This document shows, piece by piece, positions 28,641 through 37,003 of a DNA stretch of 64,000 nt. Every line of letters begins with the position of its first letter. Within the stretch, counting starts at the first letter, position 1. Source of the DNA: Ferrimonas aestuarii (lineage in GTDB: Bacteria > Pseudomonadota > Gammaproteobacteria > Enterobacterales > Shewanellaceae); contig NZ_SWCJ01000003.1 of assembly GCF_005116665.1 (NCBI RefSeq), positions 186,001 through 250,000 on the forward strand. Direction: 5' to 3'. The notes under the pieces are model-generated. The model ran no database searches. It was not told the origin of the DNA and saw nothing but the letters and a program-made list of their open reading frames with translations. The position numbers were made by a program, and so were the translations under genes.

Positions 28641-29397
28641 AGTTCTACTCATCGACGCCCTCAATCTGGTTCGCCGTATCTATGCCGCCGTACCAGATGG
28701 GGACGCCAATGCACTGTATGAACGAACTCAAGGGGCGTGTCAAAAGATGGTTCGCCACCATCAAGTGACCCACGCCATCTTGGTATGGGATGGCAAGGAC
28801 AGCCATCACTGGCGTCAACAGATCTACCCTGACTACAAAGCCCATCGCTCTCCCATGCCGGAGGATTTAGCATCTTGGCTGCCCAAGCTGATGCAATGCT
28901 TAGATCAGATTGGCGTGCACTCCCTCACCTGCGATGGCATCGAGGCCGATGACGTCATTGCCACTCTGACCACCAAGCTGGTGGCGCATCAAGCTCACGT
29001 GGTGATCGCCTCTACCGACAAAGGCTTTGTGCAGCTTCACAGTGACCAAGTTCAGCAGTGGAATCACTTCGACCAGCTGTGGTTAGACGCCGACTACTTT
29101 AGCTCCAGATTTAATCTGCCACCTGAGCGGTTACTGGAGTTCTGGTCGCTGGCCGGAGACAGTGGCAATGGCATCCCAGGCATCACGGGTATTGGCGCCA
29201 AAAGCGCCCAAAAACTGCTGTCTGAGCATCCAATACAAACGCTGTTTGAGGAGGATGTGGTACCCGGTAAACTAGGAGAAAAACTTCGCGCAGGCAAAAC
29301 GCAAGCCCAAACCAGCTATCGTCTGGCTAAACTGCGAACGGAGCTCAAGTTGGACGCCCGATTAAACCAATACCGACTGAAAGGACACGGATCATGA
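28630..29397 (+). CDS. xni: Flap endonuclease Xni (ExoIX)
   Basis: A 255-residue protein with only the 5'-nuclease domain of the FEN family, as in E. coli Xni (251 residues). It shows [16 protein letters not shown] at the start, [13 protein letters not shown] (about residue 97), [10 protein letters not shown] and the helix-hairpin-helix motif [16 protein letters not shown] (about 180). Its start lies inside ppnN and its last bases overlap the next gene, so all three are translationally coupled. Confidence 0.94.
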   Translation: MPNKVLLIDALNLVRRIYAAVPDGDANALYERTQGACQKMVRHHQVTHAILVWDGKDSHHWRQQIYPDYKAHRSPMPEDLASWLPKLMQCLDQIGVHSLTCDGIEADDVIATLTTKLVAHQAHVVIASTDKGFVQLHSDQVQQWNHFDQLWLDADYFSSRFNLPPERLLEFWSLAGDSGNGIPGITGIGAKSAQKLLSEHPIQTLFEEDVVPGKLGEKLRAGKTQAQTSYRLAKLRTELKLDARLNQYRLKGHGS

Positions 29398-30083
29398 CCA
29401 CCACACTAATCACCGGCGCCAATCGTGGCATTGGCCTTGAGTTTTGTAAGCAGTACCTGCATGAAGGCCATCAGGTGATCGCCTGCTGCCGCGAGCCGGA
29501 ACAGGCGGATGAACTGCAAGCGCTGGCGCAAGACCACATCGATCAGCTGGAGCTGGTGGCACTGGACATCACCGACGACTCCCAACTGTCTGGATTGCAG
29601 GATTACCTAACGGGGCGTCAAATCGATCTTTTGATCAGCAATGCTGGAGCCTACGGTCCCAAAGGTCTGCCTCTGGGTGAATATCAAGCCGAGCACTTCG
29701 AGCAGGTGATGGCGGTGAATGTCACCGCTCCGCTAATGCTGGTGCAGTCTTTGATGCTTCATCTCGCTCAAGGAGCGAAAATTGCGCTGCTCTCCTCCAA
29801 GATGGGTTCCATCACCGACAACGGCAGTGGCGGCAGCTACGTGTACCGTGCCTCGAAATCCGCAATTAATGCCATCGGTAAGAGCTTAGCCATCGATCTT
29901 AGCCCTAAGGGCACTTGTGTGACCATCTTCCACCCAGGTTGGGTACAAACCGACATGGGCGGGCCCAATGCCCTGATCACCACTGAGGTTTCCGTGCGCG
30001 GCATGCGCCATGTCTTAGAGCAGAGCTCGCTGGCTGACAGCGGCAAATTCCTCAACTACGACGGCACCGAACTGCCTTGGTAG
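29394..30083 (+). CDS. Short-chain dehydrogenase/reductase (SDR)
   Basis: A 229-residue classical-type SDR with the cofactor motif TGANRGIG (residues 7-14), the NAG motif in LLISNAGAYG, and the catalytic YxxxK in YVYRASKSAIN (about residue 152). It resembles the C-factor / YciK-like group of small SDRs. The substrate is not known. The start overlaps the xni stop in the ATGA arrangement. Confidence 0.88.
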   Translation: MTTTLITGANRGIGLEFCKQYLHEGHQVIACCREPEQADELQALAQDHIDQLELVALDITDDSQLSGLQDYLTGRQIDLLISNAGAYGPKGLPLGEYQAEHFEQVMAVNVTAPLMLVQSLMLHLAQGAKIALLSSKMGSITDNGSGGSYVYRASKSAINAIGKSLAIDLSPKGTCVTIFHPGWVQTDMGGPNALITTEVSVRGMRHVLEQSSLADSGKFLNYDGTELPW

Positions 30084-30100
30084 CTGGCGGTAAAATCGAA

Positions 30101-30129
30101 TAAGGGCGACACTCTAGGTATCGCCCTTA
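30101..30129. terminator. Hairpin between SDR and marR-type genes
   Basis: TAAGGGCGA and TCGCCCTTA form a 9-base stem with an 11-base loop between converging genes. T tracts are short. Confidence 0.55.
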
Positions 30130-30146
30130 CGTAATGGCTCAATTGG

Positions 30147-30569
30147 TTACGAATTAAGATTCGCCAGCATCGAGTCCATCAAGGCATCAAATTGCGACAA
30201 CTGCTCCGAAGTTAGCCCCGCAGTTAGGGTGCGATGCAGCTCCTGCTCCATTCGCTCAAACCCCTTCGCCGCTGCTGCGCCTTGCTCAGTAAGCGTGATA
30301 ATAATGGCGCGTTTGTCCGCCTCGGAGGCCGCACGAGTGACATACCCCTGCCGCTCCAGCTTTGACACCATTCGACTCAATAAAGCCTTATCCCGCCCCA
30401 ACTGTTTGGCCAGCTTCTGAGCCGTGCAGGACTCCATCAACTCAACCTGTTGCAACAGCGATAACAATGGAAAAGGTAGCTCGATGCCCTGTAGCTTAAG
30501 CTGTTTTTCTCCTAAATCTCTCGCGGCCTTAGCTAACTGATATGCCTTACGATTCACCAGCATTGGCAT
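30147..30569 (-). CDS. MarR-family transcriptional regulator
   Basis: A 140-residue winged-helix dimer. Helical dimer ends flank the DNA-binding region (about residues 35-100), with recognition helix in AKQLGRDKALLSRMVSKLERQGYV and wing residues EADKRAIIITLTEQG. The gene faces a DUF3861 gene across a 109-base gap that has two clear palindromic operators, so it most likely represses itself and its neighbour. The ligand is unknown. Confidence 0.92.
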   Translation of the reverse strand: MPMLVNRKAYQLAKAARDLGEKQLKLQGIELPFPLLSLLQQVELMESCTAQKLAKQLGRDKALLSRMVSKLERQGYVTRAASEADKRAIIITLTEQGAAAAKGFERMEQELHRTLTAGLTSEQLSQFDALMDSMLANLNS

Positions 30570-30609
30570 GTTCTCTTTCCAGCTTTCAATAGAACAATGA
30601 TATCAAAAT

Positions 30610-30654
30610 GGTTGACCACATCAACCATCGAGCTATATAGTTGACCCGGTCAAC
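30610..30654. promoter_or_regulatory. Two palindromic operators between marR-type and DUF3861 genes
   Basis: Site 1 (30610-30626) reads GGTTGACC, A, CATCAACC. Site 2 (30640-30654) is a perfect GTTGACC, C, GGTCAAC palindrome. Their centres are 29 bases apart, close to three helical turns. Length and symmetry fit MarR dimers. Confidence 0.8.
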
Positions 30655-30678
30655 CAACATCAAACGAGGAACCCTGTC

Positions 30679-30951
30679 ATGAAAAACCATCGTTATCGCG
30701 TCACCATTGAACCGCTCGACAACACCGAACTGGCCTCAGTATCCGCTGAATTCGACAGTCATGAAGACATTGCGATGATCGCCAGCCAGATCCAGCAGAA
30801 ACCGATATTCGACGACGCCAATGAAGCCACCACCTTCGCCATCGGCGTCAAGCTGTTTGGCGGCATTATGATGCGACATGGCAAACATGAACTGTTTAAG
30901 CCGCTGCGCAGCCACTTTGCTAAGTTTATGAAGGCCCTCAAGCAGAGCTGA
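30679..30951 (+). CDS. DUF3861 family protein
   Basis: A 90-residue cytoplasmic protein of the DUF3861 family, recognised from its opening KNHRYRVTIEPLDN and the later FAIGVKLFGGIMMRH. The molecular role is unknown to me. Its divergent position to a MarR regulator and the operators between them suggest induction by a small molecule sensed by that regulator. Confidence 0.8.
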   Translation: MKNHRYRVTIEPLDNTELASVSAEFDSHEDIAMIASQIQQKPIFDDANEATTFAIGVKLFGGIMMRHGKHELFKPLRSHFAKFMKALKQS

Positions 30952-31006
30952 TTGAGCACCAACACAAAGCGTAACTCACGCTGATTTGCCATCACAAGAA
31001 AAATCG

Positions 31007-31033
31007 TAACAATGGAATAACATCCCATTGTTA
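31007..31033 (+). repeat. Hairpin downstream of DUF3861 gene
   Basis: TAACAATGG pairs with CCATTGTTA over a 9-base loop, then TCCTTCTC. It may be a weak terminator before the next gene. Confidence 0.4.
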
Positions 31034-31084
31034 TCCTTCTCAACTCAAGGGTAAACTATCGACAATTCGAGCAAGGAACACACC

Positions 31085-31573
31085 ATGTCAGAACGTCGTA
31101 AGCCCCCAACAAATATCATTAAGATCATTGGCCTAATCATCGGCAGTTACTTGGTCTTTGCCGCTTTAGTACTCAACTTTTACGAACCGGAAGAGCCGGT
31201 TATCTCGGATGTGCCCTATGAAAATATGGACTGGCGCGAGCGTGAAGAGTACAACCAACAAACCATTGGTGGTTTATCCCTAGGCACCACTAAGGCTGAA
31301 GCCATCAAGTTAATGGGCAAGCCACACTTCAACGACGCTCAGTTTGTACAGGGAAAGCAGGTGCAGTTATTACACTGGCGAACTCAACGTAATGAGGGGG
31401 ATGGCAAAACCACCAGAGATGAGTGTACGCCGCTGCTGTTTGTGGACGATGTATTGTTCGCCATCGGAGAGATCGCCAGCGAGCGCTTCCTCGATGGGCC
31501 TATCGATCTGGAACTGCTCAACCAGATCATTCAGCAAGCCGATAACTCCCCTGACACCACCTCGGTTCAGTAG
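31085..31573 (+). CDS. DUF3192 family membrane-anchored protein
   Basis: A 162-residue protein with one N-terminal helix (about residues 13-32) and a periplasmic domain. The segment LSLGTTKAEAIKLMGKPHFND resembles the DUF3192 and BamE/SmpA-like fold found in Shewanella and Vibrio. Function is unknown; an envelope role is a guess from the anchor. It stands alone and converges on a response regulator gene. Confidence 0.75.
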   Translation: MSERRKPPTNIIKIIGLIIGSYLVFAALVLNFYEPEEPVISDVPYENMDWREREEYNQQTIGGLSLGTTKAEAIKLMGKPHFNDAQFVQGKQVQLLHWRTQRNEGDGKTTRDECTPLLFVDDVLFAIGEIASERFLDGPIDLELLNQIIQQADNSPDTTSVQ

Positions 31574-31582
31574 CGCCACCAA

Positions 31583-32218
31583 CTAAACCAGCATCCGGGC
31601 CAAGACTTCTTGGCCTTTGTGGGTGAGCAGATACAACTTCTGCTCATCCTTTTCCACCAACCCGCATTTCACCAGTTGCCGAAGATGAAAATTAAATTTA
31701 GTGTGATCTTCTATCTCCACTAAACGGCACAGATCCATAAACTTCAATTTGTGATGACGTTTCAATTGATGCATCACCACTCGCCTAACCGGATTGGCCA
31801 TGGCATTAAACACCTGATCATTGACCCGCTCTTCTGTTGGTAGCTTCGGCGTCCGCTTGGCATGAACTTGTTTTAAGGTCATCGCCAGAGTCGGTAGATG
31901 AAACGGCTTAGTCAGGTATTCATCCGCCCCCTTTTTCATGGCATCAACGGCGCCATCCACGGTGGCAAAAGCGGTGGTTAGCACCACGCCAATGTGGGGC
32001 TGTAAACGGCGCAACATGGCAATGGCATCGGTACCGCTCATGCCGTCCATCACCACATCAAACAGCGCTAAGTCATACTCATGCTGCTCAGCCAAATCCA
32101 GCGCCGCCTCGGCACTGGCTACGGCATTAACCTCGAACCCCTCCAACTGCAAAGCTTCTTTTAGCACCTCTCTAAGTGGCGCATCATCCTCGGCCAATAG
32201 CAGCGTTAACGTCTTCAT
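31583..32218 (-). CDS. Response regulator with ArsR-like winged-helix output
   Basis: A 211-residue protein. Residues 1-120 form a receiver domain with acidic pocket LLAEDDAP, phosphoacceptor Asp in LALFDVVMDG (about 54) and Lys in YLTKPF (about 104). The output (about 130-211) is not OmpR, NarL or NtrC type; it reads as an ArsR-like winged helix (AMANPVRRVVMHQLKRHHKL, then KFNFHLRQLVKCGLVEK). Its start overlaps the kinase stop by 4 bases. The kinase-regulator pair faces the decaheme cytochrome gene and may control it. Confidence 0.85.
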   Translation of the reverse strand: MKTLTLLLAEDDAPLREVLKEALQLEGFEVNAVASAEAALDLAEQHEYDLALFDVVMDGMSGTDAIAMLRRLQPHIGVVLTTAFATVDGAVDAMKKGADEYLTKPFHLPTLAMTLKQVHAKRTPKLPTEERVNDQVFNAMANPVRRVVMHQLKRHHKLKFMDLCRLVEIEDHTKFNFHLRQLVKCGLVEKDEQKLYLLTHKGQEVLARMLV

Positions 32219-33594
32219 GATGTCTCCTTAGGTAAAATCAGCTCCACCTGAAATCCACCATCCATATTGGCTAGGGACAGGTGGCCATGATGCTGTTTGA
32301 TGATCTGATGGGACAGCGCCAACCCCAACCCCGTGCCCTGAGCTTTCGTGGTAAAGAACGGCTCGGTCGCGCGGCACAGCTTTTCCGCCTCCATACCGGT
32401 TCCATTGTCGGTCACCGTCAAGCGAACACGGGAACCGATATCTTCAAGTCGAATTCCCAATTTGGGCTCGCCCACTGCTGCCATGGCTTCAATGGCGTTC
32501 TCAATCAGATTGCTCAGCACTTGCTGCAGCAACAGCTCATCGGCCTCCAGCAGCAAAGGCTCAGGCAGCTGCAGAGTTAACTCAATGCCCACCAATCGGT
32601 GCGTCATCACCTCTAGGGTGGAGCGAATGAGCGCGGTTAACTCCAGCATTTGTCGTTGCGGTCGGCGAAGTTGGGCGTAATTTAGAATGCCCTGACTGAT
32701 ATGATCAGCTCGCTCAATGCTACTGCGGATCTGGTTCAAAGCACGAGTGCCCGCTTCCGAGCCATTTAGCTGGCGTTCCACGAGGTAGGTACTGATGAGC
32801 GCACTACTCAGAGGCGTGCGAACTTGGTGTGCAATGGCCGCGGCCAATTGCCCCATCTCTCTCAGCTTGTCGTCCTGTAATGAATGAGTCAGCGCCACTT
32901 CAATGCGGCGCTGACGTTCCGCTTCAAATACCGACAATGCCCGCCACAGCGTTACCAGCACCACACAAGCCAACAAAATTCGCACCAGTAACACCCAGAT
33001 CCCCATCTCAGGTGTTAGTACACTGGTGCTGAGCCCATAAGCGATCAATCCACAGCCCAGCCATTGGAATAAGGTCGCTACCTGAGGCTCATGAGTATTA
33101 AGCTGATGACTATAAGCGATAACCGCCAACCCCGAGAGCAAAGCTCCGCCCAAACCAAATAGCCAACGTACCTGACTCGAGGTATCAGCGATGAACTTTG
33201 CCCAATCAACGTTCATGCCACGCACAATCAAATCAAAGGTAAAAAGCATCAGCACCAAGCCGATGAGCCGTTTCAACCATTGTTGATGCCGCCATCCCGT
33301 TAACGGGATCATCCGCCAGCCAAACCCCAGTAGAAACAGAAATGACAGCCACAGCTTGGTGGTGGTGAGCGTAGCAACGTCTACTCCTAATGCTAGGGAG
33401 TCACCAAACAACATCAGATAAAGTTCAGACCATTCGTGGAGGCCATGCAGCAAACCAAACATCGCCAACATGGGCAGCGCTTTGGCGATGGCCAATCGGC
33501 TCTGGCTCAGATCTCGAAATAGGATCGCCACACCAATGGCAAAGAACGCCAAGCCATACATTAGGTAGTTGGCAAACAGCAGCGGTGAGATCAC
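32215..33594 (-). CDS. Membrane sensor histidine kinase
   Basis: A 459-residue kinase with a multi-helix N-terminal membrane region (about six or seven helices in residues 1-225) and no large periplasmic loop, which suggests sensing within or near the membrane. HisKA has the phosphoacceptor in AAAIAHQVRTPLSSALIS (about residue 257), and the HATPase domain shows NLIENAIEAM, DNGTGM and GTGLGLALSHQII. It is the first gene of the pair with the ArsR-type regulator. Confidence 0.9.
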   Translation of the reverse strand: MISPLLFANYLMYGLAFFAIGVAILFRDLSQSRLAIAKALPMLAMFGLLHGLHEWSELYLMLFGDSLALGVDVATLTTTKLWLSFLFLLGFGWRMIPLTGWRHQQWLKRLIGLVLMLFTFDLIVRGMNVDWAKFIADTSSQVRWLFGLGGALLSGLAVIAYSHQLNTHEPQVATLFQWLGCGLIAYGLSTSVLTPEMGIWVLLVRILLACVVLVTLWRALSVFEAERQRRIEVALTHSLQDDKLREMGQLAAAIAHQVRTPLSSALISTYLVERQLNGSEAGTRALNQIRSSIERADHISQGILNYAQLRRPQRQMLELTALIRSTLEVMTHRLVGIELTLQLPEPLLLEADELLLQQVLSNLIENAIEAMAAVGEPKLGIRLEDIGSRVRLTVTDNGTGMEAEKLCRATEPFFTTKAQGTGLGLALSHQIIKQHHGHLSLANMDGGFQVELILPKETS

Positions 33595-33658
33595 GACGTC
33601 TCCTCTCTCGCCTGATAAATAATATCCACTAAATAAATGTGGGATCTATCTCTAACTA

Positions 33659-33683
33659 TTGACAAAAGTTGACAATAATTGAC
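33659..33683. promoter_or_regulatory. Three TTGAC repeats in 10-base phase
   Basis: TTGAC occurs at 33659, 33669 and 33679, an exact one-turn period, in the 298-base divergent gap between the kinase and the decaheme cytochrome. Phased direct repeats are typical of response-regulator binding sites. Which protein binds is inference. Confidence 0.6.
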
Positions 33684-33744
33684 CCAACCTTAAGTTCCAG
33701 CCTCATTGGTAAACCACATTATATTCAACCACTTATTTTGTTCA

Positions 33745-33762
33745 TGATAATTTAAATTATCA
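33745..33762. promoter_or_regulatory. 18-base AT palindrome upstream of decaheme cytochrome
   Basis: TGATAATTTAAATTATCA is a perfect palindrome, 131 bases before the cytochrome start. It may be a second operator or a promoter element. Confidence 0.45.
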
Positions 33763-33892
33763 GTCTCAACCCCGTTCCGTGGACTTTGGTTATCTGTCGA
33801 AAATCGACGTTAAATCAGACAATTCTCATCACACCGAAGCTGCTACTGCTTCGAGTGAAAAAGAAAATGATGATGATGAAACGGTAACGACC

Positions 33893-36355
33893 ATGACCAA
33901 ACAACCCAACTACAAAGCCAAATTCTGGCTACCACTGACCGCAAGCTTACTGCTTGCGGGCTGTGGCGGCGGTGACGATGGCGCAAACGGTGAACCTGGT
34001 AAGCCCGGCGAGATCCTACCTCCTACGACACGAACCGCAGAACGCCTCAATATTGAAGTCACCCAAGTGAATGAGCAGGATGGCACGTTAACCGTCCACT
34101 TCAAAGCCAGCGACCAACACGGTACTGCCCTCGTCGGCATCAATGACGTTCGCACTACCGTGGCCAAACTCTCTGCAGACAACGCCTCTGGCGGTCACAA
34201 CTGGGTAAGCTACCTACGAAAATCCACCAAGGTCGACCATGAGCGCTTCCCCGATGTGGATGACGTCAGCCACGCCAGCAGTGATAAGGGCGGCGAGCTG
34301 ATTGACAACGGCGACGGCAGCTACCAATACCAACTCAAAAGCAATCTGCAAAAAGCCAAAGATCCCATCACTAAAGCGCCCATTGAGTGGCAGCAGCAAC
34401 TTACCCACCGCATTGGCGTCGAAGTGCGTTCCAGTGACGACTACCCGGTTGCCAACGTGGCCTATGACTGGGTACCCGATGGTGGTGACGTCACCGAAAC
34501 CCGCAAGATCGTCAGTAGCGATGCCTGCCGCGTTTGTCACACCGAACTCGACTTTCACGGCGGTAGCCGAATCGAAACCGACAACTGCGTTACCTGCCAC
34601 AATGCGGACAATGTCGATCCCATCAGCGGCGAAAGCTTGGATCTCAAAGTGATGGCCCACAAGCTACACCACGGTTTAGATCTGCCCAGCCTGAAACAGG
34701 AGGGAACCAAATACAGCATTTTCACCAGTGGCGGTGCCGATGAGCGCATCTACGGCGAGAATGATGGCATCTGGGTACTGAGCAACAAAGGCACCATCGA
34801 CGGTGTAAACTACCCGATGGACATCCGCAACTGCACCAGCTGTCACGCCGATGAAGCGGATCACCAAGCCAACCCAGATCTGATTACCCCAATCACCGCC
34901 GATGCCGGCAACTGGAAAACCGTACCGAGTATCGCCGCCTGTGGCTCTTGTCACGACAACATTGCGTTTACCCAGCAGATGCTCGACGCCAACCACAACC
35001 TTGAGCGCCACGTTAGCTTCCCAATTGAAGATGGCACCTGCCTCTCCTGTCATGGTGAAGGCAACACCTTTTCCGTAGCCGCCGTTCACACCAAAGCTGC
35101 GATGGATAAAAAAGAGGCCGGTAAAGAGTACGGCTATCAGTTCGAGGTGACCCACCTTGAGCCGGTCAGCGGCGTTGATACCGCCTACGATGCCCATGTT
35201 CTGGTTACCAAAGATGGCCAAGGCGTCACCCTAGGTGATGAATACCTGCAATTTAAAAACAGCGTGCGTCTGTTCCTTAACTGGGATAACGGCCTAGGTT
35301 TTGAAACTCACGTAGGCAAAAAGACCCCGAACTCATTTGAGTTGGATAAGAGCAGCGACTGTCGCGACGGCGGGGAGACTGGCCAGATCATCTGCCGCTG
35401 GGACACCGCCAACGACCCGTACATCAACGGCGGCCAGCCGCTAACCTCAGGGCATATTCTTACCAGCTTTATCTCCTCTGGGGTGTGCGTCGACAGCCGC
35501 AACCAGTTGGTGAACTGCGAAGACAACAACGCCTTAGAGAAGATCTCTTCACCATCTACGGTGGTCAATCGCTTCTTCGAGGTCAGCTCACTAACCGAAG
35601 ATGAGCATTTTGAGCTGAAGTTAGGCGCCAGCTTCGACCGCTGTGGCAGTTGCCATGAGCAGGTCATTCAGCATGACAGCCGCCGCTCAGATGACCCAAG
35701 TCAGTGTAAGGCGTGCCACAACGCCAATCGTTTCACCCGCTCCCCGGCCGATTCTCCTCGAGACGGCGGAAGCAGCGACTTGAAATTTGAGGTACACAAG
35801 ATCCACTCCAACTATCGCTTTGCCTATGCGGATAACAGTTTTGATATGGTTGGCCGACTGGAGTACTACCCTGCGCCTATCGCTGATTGCAGCCAGTGTC
35901 ACGAGCCAGACCAGATCGACCTGCCTCTAGCGCAAAACCCTCGTCCATCCATCGCACGAGCGCCAGCCACCTCTTTGGACGATGGCACCACCTTAGGCCG
36001 CGATGGTGCGGTTTATACCAGCCCCATTGCCACCGTGTGCAGCTCTTGCCACCTGAGTGTGGGTCCAGGCCTTATCGGTGCCGACGGCAACATTGTCACC
36101 GACGCACTGGGCAACACCCTGCTGACTCGAGATCTGAGCAGCAACGGCATCGGTTATGACAACGGTGAATTCCCGCAGGTACCGGTAACCCTCACCGCCG
36201 ATGAGAAATCACTGTTGAATCACATGATTCAGATGGGCGGTGCGGTATTTGGTGCCAGCAGCGAAGCCGAAGCGGCGGGCACTGAATCATGCTCAGTGTG
36301 TCACGCCATCGGCAGCACTACGGGTGTCGATAAGGTGCACGGCCAGCTCAATTAA
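33893..36355 (+). CDS. OmcA/MtrC-family decaheme c-type cytochrome, lipoprotein
   Basis: An 820-residue outer-surface-type cytochrome. The start at 33893 gives a lipoprotein signal (LPLTASLLLAGC, Cys at about residue 24), followed by GGGDDG and a collagen-like turn. Ten CxxCH motifs are present: five at about residues 211-385 and five at about 583-803, separated and preceded by beta domains, which is the four-domain MtrC/OmcA layout. Such proteins pass electrons to extracellular metals or flavins. No mtrA- or mtrB-like porin-cytochrome genes are in the window. An upstream in-frame ATG at 33779 would bury the signal, so I rejected it. Confidence 0.93.
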   Translation: MTKQPNYKAKFWLPLTASLLLAGCGGGDDGANGEPGKPGEILPPTTRTAERLNIEVTQVNEQDGTLTVHFKASDQHGTALVGINDVRTTVAKLSADNASGGHNWVSYLRKSTKVDHERFPDVDDVSHASSDKGGELIDNGDGSYQYQLKSNLQKAKDPITKAPIEWQQQLTHRIGVEVRSSDDYPVANVAYDWVPDGGDVTETRKIVSSDACRVCHTELDFHGGSRIETDNCVTCHNADNVDPISGESLDLKVMAHKLHHGLDLPSLKQEGTKYSIFTSGGADERIYGENDGIWVLSNKGTIDGVNYPMDIRNCTSCHADEADHQANPDLITPITADAGNWKTVPSIAACGSCHDNIAFTQQMLDANHNLERHVSFPIEDGTCLSCHGEGNTFSVAAVHTKAAMDKKEAGKEYGYQFEVTHLEPVSGVDTAYDAHVLVTKDGQGVTLGDEYLQFKNSVRLFLNWDNGLGFETHVGKKTPNSFELDKSSDCRDGGETGQIICRWDTANDPYINGGQPLTSGHILTSFISSGVCVDSRNQLVNCEDNNALEKISSPSTVVNRFFEVSSLTEDEHFELKLGASFDRCGSCHEQVIQHDSRRSDDPSQCKACHNANRFTRSPADSPRDGGSSDLKFEVHKIHSNYRFAYADNSFDMVGRLEYYPAPIADCSQCHEPDQIDLPLAQNPRPSIARAPATSLDDGTTLGRDGAVYTSPIATVCSSCHLSVGPGLIGADGNIVTDALGNTLLTRDLSSNGIGYDNGEFPQVPVTLTADEKSLLNHMIQMGGAVFGASSEAEAAGTESCSVCHAIGSTTGVDKVHGQLN

Positions 36356-36426
36356 CGAAAACGGTTGCCAGTGACTCACTCGCAACCAACCTAACCCCTA
36401 CTCCCTGCAAAGAGCATGGGTAACTC

Positions 36427-36455
36427 AAAGCCCGCATCCTAGAGTGCGGGCTTTT
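36427..36455 (+). terminator. Terminator after the decaheme cytochrome gene
   Basis: AAAGCCCGCA and TGCGGGCTTT form a 10-base stem with an 8-base loop followed by TCTTATTT. Confidence 0.88.
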
Positions 36456-36499
36456 CTTATTTCCGCTCAATGTGAAGAATTTTTCTCTTTTTAATCGGC

Positions 36500-36600
36500 T
36501 AGCAAAACCATACTGTCTAACTTGCTAGCTGCAGACCGTGCTGTTAACAAAAGCACGGCTAGCCCAAAGCCCGTCTTCCCCTAAAGGCGGGCTTATTTTT
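36500..36600 (+). ncRNA. Possible small RNA ending in an intrinsic terminator
   Basis: Between the cytochrome terminator and the dispersed repeat there is a second, separate terminator (AAGCCCG at 36567-36573 with CGGGCTT at 36588-36594, then ATTTTTT). A hairpin precedes it (CCGTGCT 36536-36542 with AGCACGG 36552-36558). A terminator with no gene before it suggests a short transcript. The 5' end is unknown and no clear promoter is visible, so this is tentative. Confidence 0.3.
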
Positions 36601-36666
36601 TGATCTATGGCAGACTTACATGAACTGCTCAAATTCACTGCTAATATGCCAATTCAAGCGACAACA

Positions 36667-36870
36667 ATGCCTCCGGCGGGCAAGGGGTTCCCCCTCTGCA
36701 CTCCCCTTAGCCTCCAACGTGACGTATTCCCTCATTCTCGCTTGTACTCCACTTCAACATCGGCCCGATGCATCATCCCTGATTTAGCGGGCCTCTCGGA
36801 CGTCCTGTCCTCGGTCTTGCTTCGTCACAGCGTCATTTCGGCGTCCCGAGTCGGCGCTTGGTGCTCGAAT
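36667..36870. repeat. Dispersed 204-base repeat, copy A
   Basis: This stretch matches 60316-60520 colinearly, by eye at about 75-80 percent identity. Shared words include GGCAAGGGGTTCCCCCTCTG, CATCGG(C/T)CCGATGC, CTGTCCTCGG and GTCATTTCGGCGTCC. It contains short self-complementary parts (GGGG/CCCC, CATCGG/CCGATG). Both copies lie between genes. It has no transposase and no conserved reading frame. The rest of 36356-37003 holds two terminators and no supported gene. Confidence 0.8.
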
Positions 36871-37003
36871 CGAAGGCCTATTGGAAGCTGAAATTCCGTA
36901 AAATCGGTTCAAGTGGTAGGTATCAATCGGCATGACAACAGTCATCACTTTCAGGTAGTTATGCTTACTAAAATCTAAACTGAATTTCATCGTCGAAGAT
37001 AAG

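Noticed and set aside
36607..36891. Open frame of 94 codons inside repeat copy A, and a 64-codon frame on the other strand at 60202-60396 in copy B
   Set aside because: The frames are on different strands of the same repeat and are not conserved between copies, so the element is noncoding.
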